Of a stretch of DNA of 64,000 bases, positions 43,951 through 53,550 are shown in pieces; the first letter of the stretch is position 1, and each line of letters starts with the position of its first letter. Where the stretch lies: positions 49,325 to 113,324 of the forward strand of contig JACJGO010000024.1 in NCBI GenBank assembly GCA_014163555.1, written 5' to 3'. The notes beneath the pieces were generated by a model. The model searched no databases. It saw only the letters and a program-made list of their open reading frames with translations, and was not told where the DNA came from. This DNA comes from Flavisolibacter longurius (GTDB taxonomy: Bacteria; Bacteroidota; Bacteroidia; Chitinophagales; Chitinophagaceae). A program made the translations under genes and the position numbers.

Positions 43951-45291
43951 GTGTTTAAAAAAGTATTGATAGCCAACCGTGGCGAGATTGCTTTGCGAGT
44001 GATTCGTACCTGCAGGGAAATGGGCATAAAAACCGTAGCCGTTTATTCCACGGCCGATCGCGACAGCCTGCATGTCAAATTCGCCGACGAAGCGGTTTGT
44101 ATTGGAAAGCCTCAAAGCAGCGAATCTTACCTGAACATCCCCCATATCATGTCGGCCATTGAAATTACCAATGCCGATGCCGTGCATCCCGGCTATGGAT
44201 TCCTGGCCGAGAATGCAAAATTCTCCCAGATCTGTGCCGATCATGGGATTAAGTTCATCGGCCCCAATGCCGATATGATCAACAAGATGGGTGACAAGAT
44301 TTCGGCAAAAGAAACCATGATTAAAGCCGGCGTACCGGTCATCCCGGGCAGCGAAGGACTTTTGGACAGCCTGGAGCAGGCCAAAAGCATTGCCCGGGAA
44401 ATGGGTTTCCCCGTGATCCTGAAAGCAACCGCCGGTGGTGGTGGCAAAGGCATGCGCATTGTGTGGGAAGAAAGCGAGATGGAAAGGGCCTATTCCACAG
44501 CCAAAGCCGAAGCGGCTGCCGCTTTTAAGAACGATGGTGTGTACATGGAAAAGTTCGTAGAGGAGCCGCGTCACATCGAAATTCAGGTGGCTGGTGATCA
44601 GTACGGCAATGTTTGCCACCTGAGCGAACGTGATTGTTCTATTCAGCGCCGTCACCAAAAACTGGTAGAAGAGTCGCCATCCCCATTTATGACCCCTGAA
44701 CTGCGGGAAAAAATGGGCGAAGCTGCCAAAAAAGCGGCTGGGGCCATTAATTATGAAAGTGTAGGTACCATTGAATTCCTGGTGGATAAGCATCGCAATT
44801 TCTACTTCATGGAAATGAACACCCGTATCCAAGTAGAGCACTGCGTAACTGAAGAGGTGATCAACTACGACCTGATCAAAGAGCAGATCAAGATTGCCAT
44901 GGGTGAGAAGATCTCTGGGGCAGACTATATGCCGCAACTACATGCCATTGAATGCCGCATCAATGCCGAAGACCCGTACAATGATTTTCGTCCTTCACCC
45001 GGAAAGATCACAGTTCTGCACCAGCCAGGTGGTCATGGTGTTCGGGTGGATAGCCATGTATATGCCGGTTATGTGATTCCACCGTTTTATGACTCTATGA
45101 TCGGGAAATTAATAACCGTGGCTCGTACCCGTGACGAAGCCATCGACACAATGTACAGAGCGCTGAGCGAATATGTGATTGAAGGGGTGAAAACAACCAT
45201 TCCTTTCCATTTACAGCTTATGAAAGACGAACGGTTCCGCTCCGGTGATTTCAACACCAAGTTTATGGAAAGCTTTAAGCTGAAACCGTAA
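43951..45291 (+). CDS. accC: biotin carboxylase subunit of acetyl-CoA carboxylase
   Basis: 446 residues, full length. The start is GTG at 43951, giving [21 protein letters not shown], the invariant family N-terminus. ATP-grasp motifs: [14 protein letters not shown] near residue 158, the [20 protein letters not shown] segment and [18 protein letters not shown] with the catalytic Glu/Arg residues. It carboxylates the biotin on AccB using bicarbonate and ATP. No Shine-Dalgarno sequence precedes the GTG; instead the word-repeat tract runs almost into it, so translation may be influenced by that structure. Confidence 0.97.
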   Translation: MFKKVLIANRGEIALRVIRTCREMGIKTVAVYSTADRDSLHVKFADEAVCIGKPQSSESYLNIPHIMSAIEITNADAVHPGYGFLAENAKFSQICADHGIKFIGPNADMINKMGDKISAKETMIKAGVPVIPGSEGLLDSLEQAKSIAREMGFPVILKATAGGGGKGMRIVWEESEMERAYSTAKAEAAAAFKNDGVYMEKFVEEPRHIEIQVAGDQYGNVCHLSERDCSIQRRHQKLVEESPSPFMTPELREKMGEAAKKAAGAINYESVGTIEFLVDKHRNFYFMEMNTRIQVEHCVTEEVINYDLIKEQIKIAMGEKISGADYMPQLHAIECRINAEDPYNDFRPSPGKITVLHQPGGHGVRVDSHVYAGYVIPPFYDSMIGKLITVARTRDEAIDTMYRALSEYVIEGVKTTIPFHLQLMKDERFRSGDFNTKFMESFKLKP

Positions 45292-45337
45292 GCCGGACGG
45301 CAGACGTGAGACGACAAAAGATAAACGTTTTTATAGC

Positions 45338-45367
45338 AAAAAACCTCCTGGGAACGGGAGGTTTTTT
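45338..45367. terminator. bidirectional terminator after accC
   Basis: AAAAAACCTCC / GGAGGTTTTTT stem between convergent genes. Confidence 0.85.
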
Positions 45368-45370
45368 ATC

Positions 45371-45410
45371 GGCAATTTGTCTATTGCTCATTGCCTATTG
45401 CTTATTGACG
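45371..45410. repeat. word-repeat tract (CATTGCC/TATTG family)
   Basis: Words CAATTTGT, CTATTGCT, CATTGCC, TATTGCT, TATTGACG in a row, same family as 2177-2267. Lies between the accC terminator and the end of the minus-strand gene. Confidence 0.6.
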
Positions 45411-45417
45411 TATGTGA

Positions 45418-45912
45418 TCAGTCTCTTTTTCCTTTTTTCCAGTTTTTATTCTTGTCTTTTTTGTACCAGCCTTTGTGCTTGCCATTGTTGCCTTTTGCAT
45501 AACGGGCTTGTTCGTCACGGGAGTAACGGTCGTCATCATACCGACGGTCGTCGCGGCTGTTGTACCCTCTATTGATCTGCTCAATTTTTCTTTGGCGATC
45601 ACGCTCAAGATCACGGATCGCTCTTTCTTTTTCGGAAGAACTCAGGTAAGGGTTGTTGCGGATGGAATTGATTTTATCGCTATACTCCCGGTTTACGCGG
45701 TCAATTTCATATTGCCGGTTGGAGGAATACGTACCGTCGGGATAACGGTCTGAGCTTCCCCGTCCCAGTACAACATCGCGGTCGTTGCGGCCGCTGTAGG
45801 TTCCATTTTCATTTCGGTCGCCAAGAACCACACGACGGTTTTCTTCCCTTGATTGGGCATGAAGGGTAGCGAATGCACCAATAGCAATCAAAAGTGTAAG
45901 GATCTTTTTCAT
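45418..45912 (-). CDS. secreted charged protein of unknown function
   Basis: 164 residues with a signal peptide (MKKILTLLIAIGAFATLHAQ). The mature part is extremely rich in Arg, Asp, Asn, Lys and Tyr. A repeated element VVLGDRNENGTYSGRND / VVLGRGSSDRYPDGTYSSN occurs twice near residues 28-65, then a helical charged stretch (SSSEKERAIRDLERDRQRKIEQI), and a lysine/tryptophan-rich basic tail (HKGWYKKDKNKNWKKGKRD). It looks partly disordered and could bind polyanions in the envelope. No family assigned. Confidence 0.65.
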   Translation of the reverse strand: MKKILTLLIAIGAFATLHAQSREENRRVVLGDRNENGTYSGRNDRDVVLGRGSSDRYPDGTYSSNRQYEIDRVNREYSDKINSIRNNPYLSSSEKERAIRDLERDRQRKIEQINRGYNSRDDRRYDDDRYSRDEQARYAKGNNGKHKGWYKKDKNKNWKKGKRD

Positions 45913-46015
45913 GGTCTTTGTGTTTCCTTATTTACACAGAAATATGTGCCATAAGTAAGTAAATTAGAAAAGTTCATGTTAAAGCAGGTTCAGCCCGTTC
46001 AGAAATTAGGCATCT

Positions 46016-46046
46016 TTTGACAATTAACGAAGGGGCATCTTTTTTG
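46016..46046 (+). promoter_or_regulatory. candidate promoter of the lytic transglycosylase gene
   Basis: TTTG (46016-46019), 19-nt spacer, CTTTTTTG (46039-46046), which keeps the TTTG of the -7 element but not the TA. About 30 nt before the ATG. Confidence 0.35.
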
Positions 46047-46076
46047 TGCCACCCCACAGATGTAAATCTGTTAAGT

Positions 46077-46994
46077 ATGAAGCGATTCAGTGCCATATTC
46101 AATTTTGCCGGCGGAATGGCAGTTGCCTTTCTGCTGGTATCGCCGTTTGCTTTTAAAAGTATTGCCAATAAAAGTAATAGGCCAGAACCGGTGACAGCAG
46201 AGTGGCGGGCACCTGCCATTCCACAGCAGCTTTCTTTTGCTGGTGAAGAAGTGCCATTGGATCGCTGGGATGTTAGGGAACGGTTTGACCGGGAATTGTT
46301 GATCAACTCGTATAGCACGGCCAATATTCTTTACCTGCTGAAACTTTCCAATCGCTACTTCCCAATTATTTCGGAACAATTGAAAGCGAACGGTGTGCCG
46401 GATGATTTTAAATACCTGTGCATTGCCGAGAGTAACCTGCAGAGTGGTGCCCGGTCAAGTGTTGGCGCCGTAGGATTCTGGCAGTTTATGGGCTATACCG
46501 CCCCGGGATTTGGGCTGGAAACAACGAATGCTGTTGACGAGCGGATGGACCTTGCACAATCTACCGATGCTGCTGCCAAATACCTGAAACAGGCCTACAA
46601 CAAATTTGGTAACTGGACCGCTGCTGCCGCTTCCTTCAATTGCGGACAGGGCGGTTATAACAAGCAGGCTACATTTCAGCGCACCAATCATTATTATGAC
46701 CTTCAGCTTCCGGAAGAAACCAACCGGTATATTTTCCGCATTCTTGCCTTTAAACATATACTGGAGAATGCCGAGGCCTTGGGTTTTAAAATGAGTGATG
46801 CTGAAAAGTACAATGAGATTCCTTATCGCACGGTTACAGTTACCTCCAGTATTCCCAATCTAGCTGATTTTGCCATTCAAAATGGAACTACCTACAAGAT
46901 TCTGCGGTTAATGAATCCCTGGGTACGAGGACAGTCGCTGCCTGTTGGAAAGGGAAAATCATATGAACTCAAGTTCCCGGTAAAGCCGTCATGA
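46077..46994 (+). CDS. lytic transglycosylase (SLT/MltD-type)
   Basis: 305 residues from the ATG at 46077, beginning a signal or anchor segment (FAGGMAVAFLLVSPFAF). The SLT domain covers residues about 85-230: catalytic Glu in KYLCIAESNLQSGARSSVGAVGFWQFMGYTA (the ES...GAxGxWQFM signature), then AAKYLKQAYNKFGNWTAAAASFNCGQGG. The enzyme cleaves peptidoglycan between MurNAc and GlcNAc, forming 1,6-anhydro ends. C-terminal 70 residues resemble the linker before LysM in MltD (RTVTVTSSIPNLADFAIQNG), with no clear complete LysM repeat. Confidence 0.9.
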   Translation: MKRFSAIFNFAGGMAVAFLLVSPFAFKSIANKSNRPEPVTAEWRAPAIPQQLSFAGEEVPLDRWDVRERFDRELLINSYSTANILYLLKLSNRYFPIISEQLKANGVPDDFKYLCIAESNLQSGARSSVGAVGFWQFMGYTAPGFGLETTNAVDERMDLAQSTDAAAKYLKQAYNKFGNWTAAAASFNCGQGGYNKQATFQRTNHYYDLQLPEETNRYIFRILAFKHILENAEALGFKMSDAEKYNEIPYRTVTVTSSIPNLADFAIQNGTTYKILRLMNPWVRGQSLPVGKGKSYELKFPVKPS

Positions 46995-47045
46995 TGAACG
47001 ATTAGCGGAATAAGATGTTACATTTATTCCGGAGAATAAATCTAT

Positions 47046-47834
47046 ATGGAATTACCTGATCTTTCGCAACCGTTTTGGTTCGCTGTGGCCGCCCTTGTTG
47101 TGTTTGCTGTTGTAATTGGTCGCTATTTTCTAATAGCTGGTGTATTCTATGCTGTTTTTTACAAGTGGGACAAAGAGCGCTGGCAGCAGCGAAAGATCAA
47201 TGAGCGGGGTTACAAAAAAGACCAATTTCGAAAAGAGGTAGGCTGGAGCATGCTAACGGCTGCCATCTTCGCTGTTTCGGGTGCGCTGCTCGGATTGTTA
47301 TGGCAAAAAGGGTTTACGAAAATTTATGCAGATGTAACGGAGTACCCGATTTGGTGGTTACCGGTCAGTTTACTCATTGCTCTTTTTGTACACGAAACTT
47401 ATTACTACTGGCTTCACCGCTGGATGCACCATCCAAAAGTTTTTCGGATTGTGCACAAAGTGCATCACGACAGTAATATTACCTCACCGTGGACAGCCTT
47501 CTCTTTTCATCCGCTGGAAGGCTTGTTACAGGCGGTTTTTCTTCCTGTGCTGCTGATGGGGCTACCTATGCACCTGTATGTCCTTATCATCCATCTCACC
47601 ATCATGACTTTTAGCAGTGTCATCAACCATCTCGACATTGAAGTTTACCCCAAAGGATTCCACAAGAATTTTATGGGTCGCTGGCTCATTGGCGCCACCC
47701 ATCATTCGCTTCACCATAAACAGTTCAAGTATAACTACGGCCTTTATTTTACGTTTTGGGATAAATGGAAGCGGACCGAAAGCCCGGTGTTTGAGAAATT
47801 GTTTGAAGAGAAAACGGAGGGGAGAGGAGGTTGA
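47046..47834 (+). CDS. fatty acid hydroxylase / sterol desaturase superfamily membrane enzyme
   Basis: 262 residues with four or five membrane helices. The three histidine clusters that hold the di-iron centre are intact: HETYYYWLHRWMHH near residue 117, HKVHHD near 138, and HHSLHHKQFKYNYG near 220, with HPLEG between. Members hydroxylate or desaturate sterols, fatty acids, sphingoid bases or carotenoids in the membrane. The convergent neighbours are an SDR, a PhyH dioxygenase and a sphingomyelin-synthase-like PAP2 protein, so a role in modifying a long-chain lipid is plausible. Confidence 0.88.
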   Translation: MELPDLSQPFWFAVAALVVFAVVIGRYFLIAGVFYAVFYKWDKERWQQRKINERGYKKDQFRKEVGWSMLTAAIFAVSGALLGLLWQKGFTKIYADVTEYPIWWLPVSLLIALFVHETYYYWLHRWMHHPKVFRIVHKVHHDSNITSPWTAFSFHPLEGLLQAVFLPVLLMGLPMHLYVLIIHLTIMTFSSVINHLDIEVYPKGFHKNFMGRWLIGATHHSLHHKQFKYNYGLYFTFWDKWKRTESPVFEKLFEEKTEGRGG

Positions 47835-47886
47835 GGATAAGGTATAGGTTGAGCAGTTGATATGTTGATAAGGTGATAGGTAAATA
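47827..47886. repeat. word-repeat tract (GGTTGAG/GTTGATA family)
   Basis: Words GGTTGAG, GATAAGG, TATAGG, TTGAGCA, GTTGATAT, GTTGATAA, GGTGATAGG in series, overlapping the end of the hydroxylase gene. No facing arm found. Confidence 0.55.
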
Positions 47887-48090
47887 ATTTACATTTTAAA
47901 TTGATTGTTTGATATCCGTAGGGACACGCCGTGGCGTGTCCTGATAGGTTTTACCAAATGACTTGGATCGAATCAGTACGATAACTTCAATTATGCTTGT
48001 ATTTCAATCTGAAGGATTGCTGTGTTTATAGAAAGGAAGTGAGTTAAATATTAATGGCTCTGAAGGATACTCGTGATTCTGCGAATAAAG
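47887..48090. other. intergenic sequence with a compact palindrome
   Basis: With the flanking repeat and terminator this makes a 349-nt gap. At 47922-47941 GGACACGCC and GGCGTGTCC face each other across two bases, a near-perfect 20-bp palindrome and a possible dispersed extragenic element. No gene seen. Confidence 0.6.
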
Positions 48091-48122
48091 AAAAAGCCCC
48101 CTGAAAACTTAAGGGGGCTTTT
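48091..48122. terminator. bidirectional terminator
   Basis: AAAAGCCCCCT / AGGGGGCTTTT stem between convergent genes. Confidence 0.85.
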
Positions 48123-48183
48123 CAATTATATAAGACTAACAAATCTCTTCCGAATTGTCACTGGTGAACTTTCACCAATCACC

Positions 48184-48957
48184 TTACTCATACAAATTGG
48201 CTGTGGTTGTTTCCACCAATTTTTTCGGCAGGATCCATGACAAAAAGCTGCCCAGTTTGTTCACAACACCTACAATCACCTCGGCTTTTTTGCGAAACAT
48301 ACTTTCGACAGCTACATTGCCAACCTGTTCCGGCGTCATGATGACCTTTTCCGCTGCCTTCATGGCCTTGGGGCCAACTTTTGCCCGGGAATTGAATTCG
48401 GTATCCGTTGCACCGGGGCTGATACAGGTTACACTCACCGAGGTTTTGCGCAACTCATGACGAAGTCCTCTTGAAAAATAAAGAACCAGGACTTTGGATC
48501 CAGCATACAGGCTTAGAAAAGGAACGGCCTGGTAAGCTGCCGATGAAGCAATGTTCATGATGTACGCCTGCTTTTGCTTTTTCAGTTGCGGCAGAAACAG
48601 GTACGTCAATTGCACAAGTGCTGTGCAGTTTACCTGCAGCATGTTCACATGCTGCTCCAGGGGATAGCTTTCAAAAGCTCCACTCAGGCCATAGCCCGCA
48701 TTGTTCACCAGTACGTTTGTATCGAAATTTTGCTGCGAAGCCCATTGAAAAACATGCTGGGCACCGGTGGGAGTGGAAAGATCAAGTGCCAGGTAAGCAA
48801 CTGTGACCTTATGTTTTGATTCGATTTCAGTCTTTACCTGCTGCAGCAGGTCTTCACTTCGGGCAACAAGGGCAAGGTTATAACCTTTGGCGGCCAGACG
48901 AAAGGCAATGGCTTTGCCAATGCCTTTACTGGCGCCGGTTATCAGTGCATACGACAT
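48184..48957 (-). CDS. short-chain dehydrogenase/reductase (3-ketoacyl or ketosphinganine reductase-like)
   Basis: 257 residues. Classical SDR motifs: TGASKGIGKAIAFRLAAKG (NADP binding), LVNNAGYG near residue 85, MNIASSAAYQAV (catalytic Ser), YAGSK (Tyr/Lys near 153-157), and SPGATDTEF. The C-terminal 60 residues extend past the fold with a hydrophobic helix (NKLGSFLSWILPKKLVETTT), as in membrane-associated 3-keto lipid reductases. It begins 6 nt after the PhyH gene ends, so both belong to one operon. The substrate is unknown; a lipid is inferred from context. Confidence 0.88.
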   Translation of the reverse strand: MSYALITGASKGIGKAIAFRLAAKGYNLALVARSEDLLQQVKTEIESKHKVTVAYLALDLSTPTGAQHVFQWASQQNFDTNVLVNNAGYGLSGAFESYPLEQHVNMLQVNCTALVQLTYLFLPQLKKQKQAYIMNIASSAAYQAVPFLSLYAGSKVLVLYFSRGLRHELRKTSVSVTCISPGATDTEFNSRAKVGPKAMKAAEKVIMTPEQVGNVAVESMFRKKAEVIVGVVNKLGSFLSWILPKKLVETTTANLYE

Positions 48958-48963
48958 GCAGAA

Positions 48964-49779
48964 TTAATTTTGTACGGTAGAAGCAAAACGGTGGTAGAAA
49001 GGTGTTTTGCTGTTTTTATCTTTTGGCATGTACTTGCCCGTTACCACAGGGAAATACATTACCCGGCGACGGCTTTTCTCGCCAATGAACGGTGACTTTT
49101 GTACGCGGTGCCAAAGGCGGCCGTCGTGTACAGTAAGATCGCCGGCATTGATATCAAATCCAACTTCTTTCGGGTCGGGTTTGTGATCGATAAAATATTT
49201 TTTACCAAACAGAAGACGCAGCATGCCTTGTTTGTGTGTGCCGGGAATAATGCGCAGGCCACCGTTCTCAAACGGAACCGTGTCCAGGTGCAAACCTACA
49301 TTCAGCATGGGCATAATCTTTTGGCCGAGGAATAAGTCCCGCGGGCTGTCGGTATGCCATCCCATTTGCGAAAAGGCGCTGTCATCTGTGCGCACATAAT
49401 TGTTCAGCACAAGGCCGTCTTTTTCATCTTCGCCAATCCGGCCTTCGTAAGGTCTTACCAGATCAAGCAATGCCTTTAAACGAGGGTCAGAAAGCAATGA
49501 TTTTAAAACGGGGCTATGTTGGGTCAGAAAGCAAAGACGCTGAATGCATTTGTTGCCGTGTTCGTCCTTGCCGAATTTCAAAGGAATCCCATTCACCTTA
49601 TCGATGCCGGCATCCAGCCATTCTTTTTCAATCCGCTGCGTTTCAGCAAGAATCTCCTTTACATGCTCAGGCGTAATAAAGTTCCTGAACAAAATAGCTC
49701 CTTCCTTATCGAAAAATGACAGTTGTTCGGCAGTCAATTTGGTTCCCAGCTCGTAGTAAGGAACAGTTAACTTTTTCAT
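48964..49779 (-). CDS. phytanoyl-CoA dioxygenase (PhyH) family protein
   Basis: 271 residues. Fe(II)/2-oxoglutarate ligands are seen in order: GWHTDSPRD (His-x-Asp near residue 140), RIIPGTHKQGMLRL, and DGRLWHRVQKSPFIGEKSRRRVMYF (second His near 222 and the Arg that binds 2-oxoglutarate). N-terminus LSFFDKEGAILFRNFITPEHV is typical of the family. These non-haem oxygenases hydroxylate lipids, small molecules or ectoine-like compounds. First gene of a two-gene operon with the SDR. Confidence 0.88.
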   Translation of the reverse strand: MKKLTVPYYELGTKLTAEQLSFFDKEGAILFRNFITPEHVKEILAETQRIEKEWLDAGIDKVNGIPLKFGKDEHGNKCIQRLCFLTQHSPVLKSLLSDPRLKALLDLVRPYEGRIGEDEKDGLVLNNYVRTDDSAFSQMGWHTDSPRDLFLGQKIMPMLNVGLHLDTVPFENGGLRIIPGTHKQGMLRLLFGKKYFIDHKPDPKEVGFDINAGDLTVHDGRLWHRVQKSPFIGEKSRRRVMYFPVVTGKYMPKDKNSKTPFYHRFASTVQN

Positions 49780-49875
49780 GGTTGTAAGGTTTTATTGTTA
49801 ACTGAATAGGTTTAAAAATAAATATTCTTTCAAAACTGTAAAGAAAAAGATATTTACAACCCACCCAATCGGTTA

Positions 49876-50517
49876 TTAGTCAGATACCAGTTTTTTAGCG
49901 ACGAAATAGCACAAATATGCAAAAACAGGTGCGGCTATAACGTCAATGGTATAGTGAATATGTTGTATGAGAATCAGGATGCCAATCAGTATGCCGCAAA
50001 GCAGGGCGATGGTTTTATCACGCTTGTGTTGAAAACAGTAAAAAAATAAAAACTGCCCGGCAGTATGGCCTGAGTAGAAAAGATCCTTGGTAATAAATTC
50101 ATCTCCATAAAAAGAATTACTCAGGGGATCTACCAACGGAATCAGTCCCGGAGGTGTTTCCAGCGGAACCAGTGAAATAGTGATATAACGAAAACAAAGG
50201 TTGAAGCAGAAAGCACAAAAAAATAACAAGGTCAGTTGCGGGTTCCGGATGCATTTGATCAGCATCCACAAGCCGGTGCCCCAAAGCAAGACAAAAATAC
50301 CAATTGAAACATCCCGGGCCGGTATCGCATCCAGTATGGGGTCGCTGATGATAATGCCCTGTCTTCCTTCAATGATCTGGAAAAAATAGGGGAGTACGGA
50401 TAGACAAATAAGGCAGCCTCCAAACGAAACAAACAACCTGCGCCGGAATAGCGGGTTCTTCATTGCCTGTAACCAGTTCTGCTGCTCTTTCGATAACGTT
50501 TTAATGCTTGCCTCCAT
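49876..50517 (-). CDS. PAP2-like membrane protein of the sphingomyelin synthase (PAP2_C) type
   Basis: 213 residues from the ATG at 50517. About six membrane helices. Two catalytic motifs of the lipid phosphatase/phosphotransferase fold are visible: [19 protein letters not shown] near residue 145 and [21 protein letters not shown] near 190. This SGHT...HYTxDV pattern is that of PAP2_C, the domain of eukaryotic sphingomyelin synthases, rather than classical PAP2 phosphatases. The reaction here is unknown: transfer of a phospho head group to a ceramide or diacylglycerol, or a simple phosphatase. The upstream frame extension was rejected because it lacks membrane character and overlaps the promoter region. 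Confidence 0.78.
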   Translation of the reverse strand: MEASIKTLSKEQQNWLQAMKNPLFRRRLFVSFGGCLICLSVLPYFFQIIEGRQGIIISDPILDAIPARDVSIGIFVLLWGTGLWMLIKCIRNPQLTLLFFCAFCFNLCFRYITISLVPLETPPGLIPLVDPLSNSFYGDEFITKDLFYSGHTAGQFLFFYCFQHKRDKTIALLCGILIGILILIQHIHYTIDVIAAPVFAYLCYFVAKKLVSD

Positions 50518-50713
50518 TAAAGGGTCAAAAATTGAGTTTGCGAAGATAGGTAATCGGTCGAAGCGGCATGGAAGGAAAGGGGACTGAAACCGTTTTTGAT
50601 GAAATTTTGACATTTCTTCCCATTAAAAAAATGCCTTTCCACGAGTTTCTTGCAAAGAATGCAGCCTTTCCTGAAATTTTTTCCGTTTCTGACGGCATGG
50701 CACAATCTTCGTT

Positions 50714-50766
50714 TACCTTTGCCCGCCTTCACTATCATGGCATTCTGGCTTGAAGTGCGGGCAAAG
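50714..50766 (+). promoter_or_regulatory. groES promoter overlapped by a long inverted repeat
   Basis: TACCTTTG (50714-50721) is an exact -7 element with TTTCTG about 22 nt before it. Starting inside it, CTTTGCCCGCCTTCA (50717-50731) is mirrored by TGAAG-T-GCGGGCAAAG (50751-50766): 15 bp with one bulged base and a 19-nt spacer. It may be an operator or a leader hairpin. A CIRCE element (TTAGCACTC-N9-GAGTGCTAA) is not present. Confidence 0.6.
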
Positions 50767-50800
50767 CCTCAATTCATTTAAACCAAAAAATCATACACGT

Positions 50801-51082
50801 ATGGCTAACAAAGTTAATGTTACCCCTCTGCACGACAGAGTGATTGTGAAACCCGCTGCTGCAGAAGAAAAAACTGCCGGTGGTATTATTATCCCAGACA
50901 CTGCAAAAGAAAAACCCCAACGCGGAACCGTGATTGCTGCGGGTCCTGGTAAAAAAGACGAGCCTGTAACTGTGAAAGAAGGCGATACGGTATTGTACGG
51001 TAAATATGCTGGAACTGAAATTTCAATCGAAGGCGAAGATTTCCTGATCATGCGGGAAAGCGACATCCTGGCGATCGTATAA
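50801..51082 (+). CDS. groES: co-chaperonin GroES
   Basis: 93 residues from the ATG at 50801. [32 protein letters not shown] contains the mobile loop that contacts GroEL, and the C-terminus [30 protein letters not shown] is the family end. It forms the heptameric lid of the GroEL folding chamber. groEL follows after 110 nt that contain a word-repeat tract. Promoter and inverted repeat lie at 50714-50766. Confidence 0.98.
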   Translation: MANKVNVTPLHDRVIVKPAAAEEKTAGGIIIPDTAKEKPQRGTVIAAGPGKKDEPVTVKEGDTVLYGKYAGTEISIEGEDFLIMRESDILAIV

Positions 51083-51090
51083 GAAAGGCG

Positions 51091-51154
51091 ACGAGCCTTG
51101 AGCTTCGAGCCATGAGCCAAAAAGCTCGCAGCTCATAGCTAATAGCTCACAGCT
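51091..51154. repeat. word-repeat hairpin tract between groES and groEL (GAGC family)
   Basis: Left arm words GAGCCTT, GAGCTTC, GAGCCAT, GAGCC (51091-51118); right arm words AGCTCGC, AGCTCAT, AGCTAAT, AGCTCAC, AGCT (51123-51154). They are complementary and separated by only a few A. Same family as 4151-4194. Confidence 0.75.
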
Positions 51155-51189
51155 TCCTCAAACATTTTCAAACAAAAAACACAACATAG

Positions 51190-52833
<1,644 letters not shown>

Positions 52834-52843
52834 TCCCCAACAG

Positions 52844-52909
52844 GCTAAGCAACATGTGTGCTGCTTAGCTGATTATAAAAAAGCCTCATCAGAAATGATG
52901 AGGCTTTTT
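52844..52909 (+). terminator. groEL terminator with preceding hairpin
   Basis: First stem GCTAAGCA / TGCTTAGC (52844-52869), then the terminator AAAAAGCCTCATCA / TGATGAGGCTTTTT with GAAA loop (52878-52909). The GNRA loop and T run make this a strong stop. Confidence 0.9.
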
Positions 52910-53064
52910 CTATAAAAATTTATCCGAAGCGAGTGCAAAATTTTTATTAACTTGTAAGCATTCCTTTACTGTTTCCTACGACTACATCAACATTGGCGCT
53001 GTTTTAGCGGTGAATCCTTCCCTTCCGGAAACGAAAAATTACATAACGTTTAAAACCATTGGCC

Positions 53065-53163
53065 ATGATTACTAGATTCTTCAGTTGGATTAAGAAACGC
53101 TTTACAAAAGGAAATAAAAAAGCTACTGATGGTTTAAACGATAATCCTTTCCTGATCCTGTAA
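53065..53163 (+). CDS. 32-residue cationic amphipathic peptide gene (candidate)
   Basis: Open frame of 33 codons: an amphipathic, strongly basic first half (MITRFFSWIKKRFTKGNKK) and an uncharged end (DNPFLIL). The short frame has its own terminator at 53208, 45 nt after the stop, which supports a separate transcription unit. The first half looks like a membrane-surface helix. No family recognised; it could also be a small RNA whose frame is accidental. It sits in the 717-nt gap after groEL. Confidence 0.45.
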   Translation: MITRFFSWIKKRFTKGNKKATDGLNDNPFLIL

Positions 53164-53207
53164 ACAACAGGGTAACCTTATTACACGAAACAAAACAGTA
53201 TAGCATA

Positions 53208-53243
53208 AACGAACCGCTCTTTCAAAGCGGTTCGTTTTATTTT
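53208..53243 (+). terminator. terminator of the 32-residue peptide unit
   Basis: AACGAACCGCT / AGCGGTTCGTT perfect 11-bp stem, followed by TTATTTTAT. Confidence 0.85.
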
Positions 53244-53291
53244 ATAGGAGAAGTCAACATATTGGTTAGACCAATTAATTTTTTCACCCTC

Positions 53292-53488
53292 TTGACAACA
53301 TATGTTCTATTCAATATATTCGTATTCCTGAAGTGAAAATCCAAATCCTTTTCTTACCTGTTAATCTTGCCGGAGAAGAACAAGGTATCCTTACCGGCAG
53401 GTATCTACCGGCTAAGCGGTTGATTCGGGTGAAGCCAACGATGCGTAAATTTTTCTAAAGCTCCCTTTCACAGGGGAGCTTTTTTCTT
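53292..53488 (+). ncRNA. candidate small RNA unit with promoter and terminator
   Basis: TTGACA (53292-53297), a 17-nt spacer and TATATT (53315-53320) would be a textbook sigma-70 promoter; about 160 nt later lies the terminator AAGCTCCC / GGGAGCTT plus TTTTTTC (53458-53488). In between are GCCGG/CCGGC stretches able to pair. No open frame with an ATG longer than ten codons is found; a GTG frame of 41 codons (53335-53460) exists. The beta-barrel gene follows. Confidence 0.4.
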
Positions 53489-53550
53489 TTGTGTGTTTGA
53501 AAATGCTTCTGGCAAGCCGTTTGTAAAGTCAGCAGTAAACATGTGAGGAT

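Noticed and set aside
43942..44937. 331-codon minus-strand frame opposite accC
   Set aside because: Shadow frame; accC has complete ATP-grasp motifs on the plus strand.
50701..50800. CIRCE element before groES
   Set aside because: The 9-bp CIRCE arms are absent; the inverted repeat found has a different sequence and spacing.
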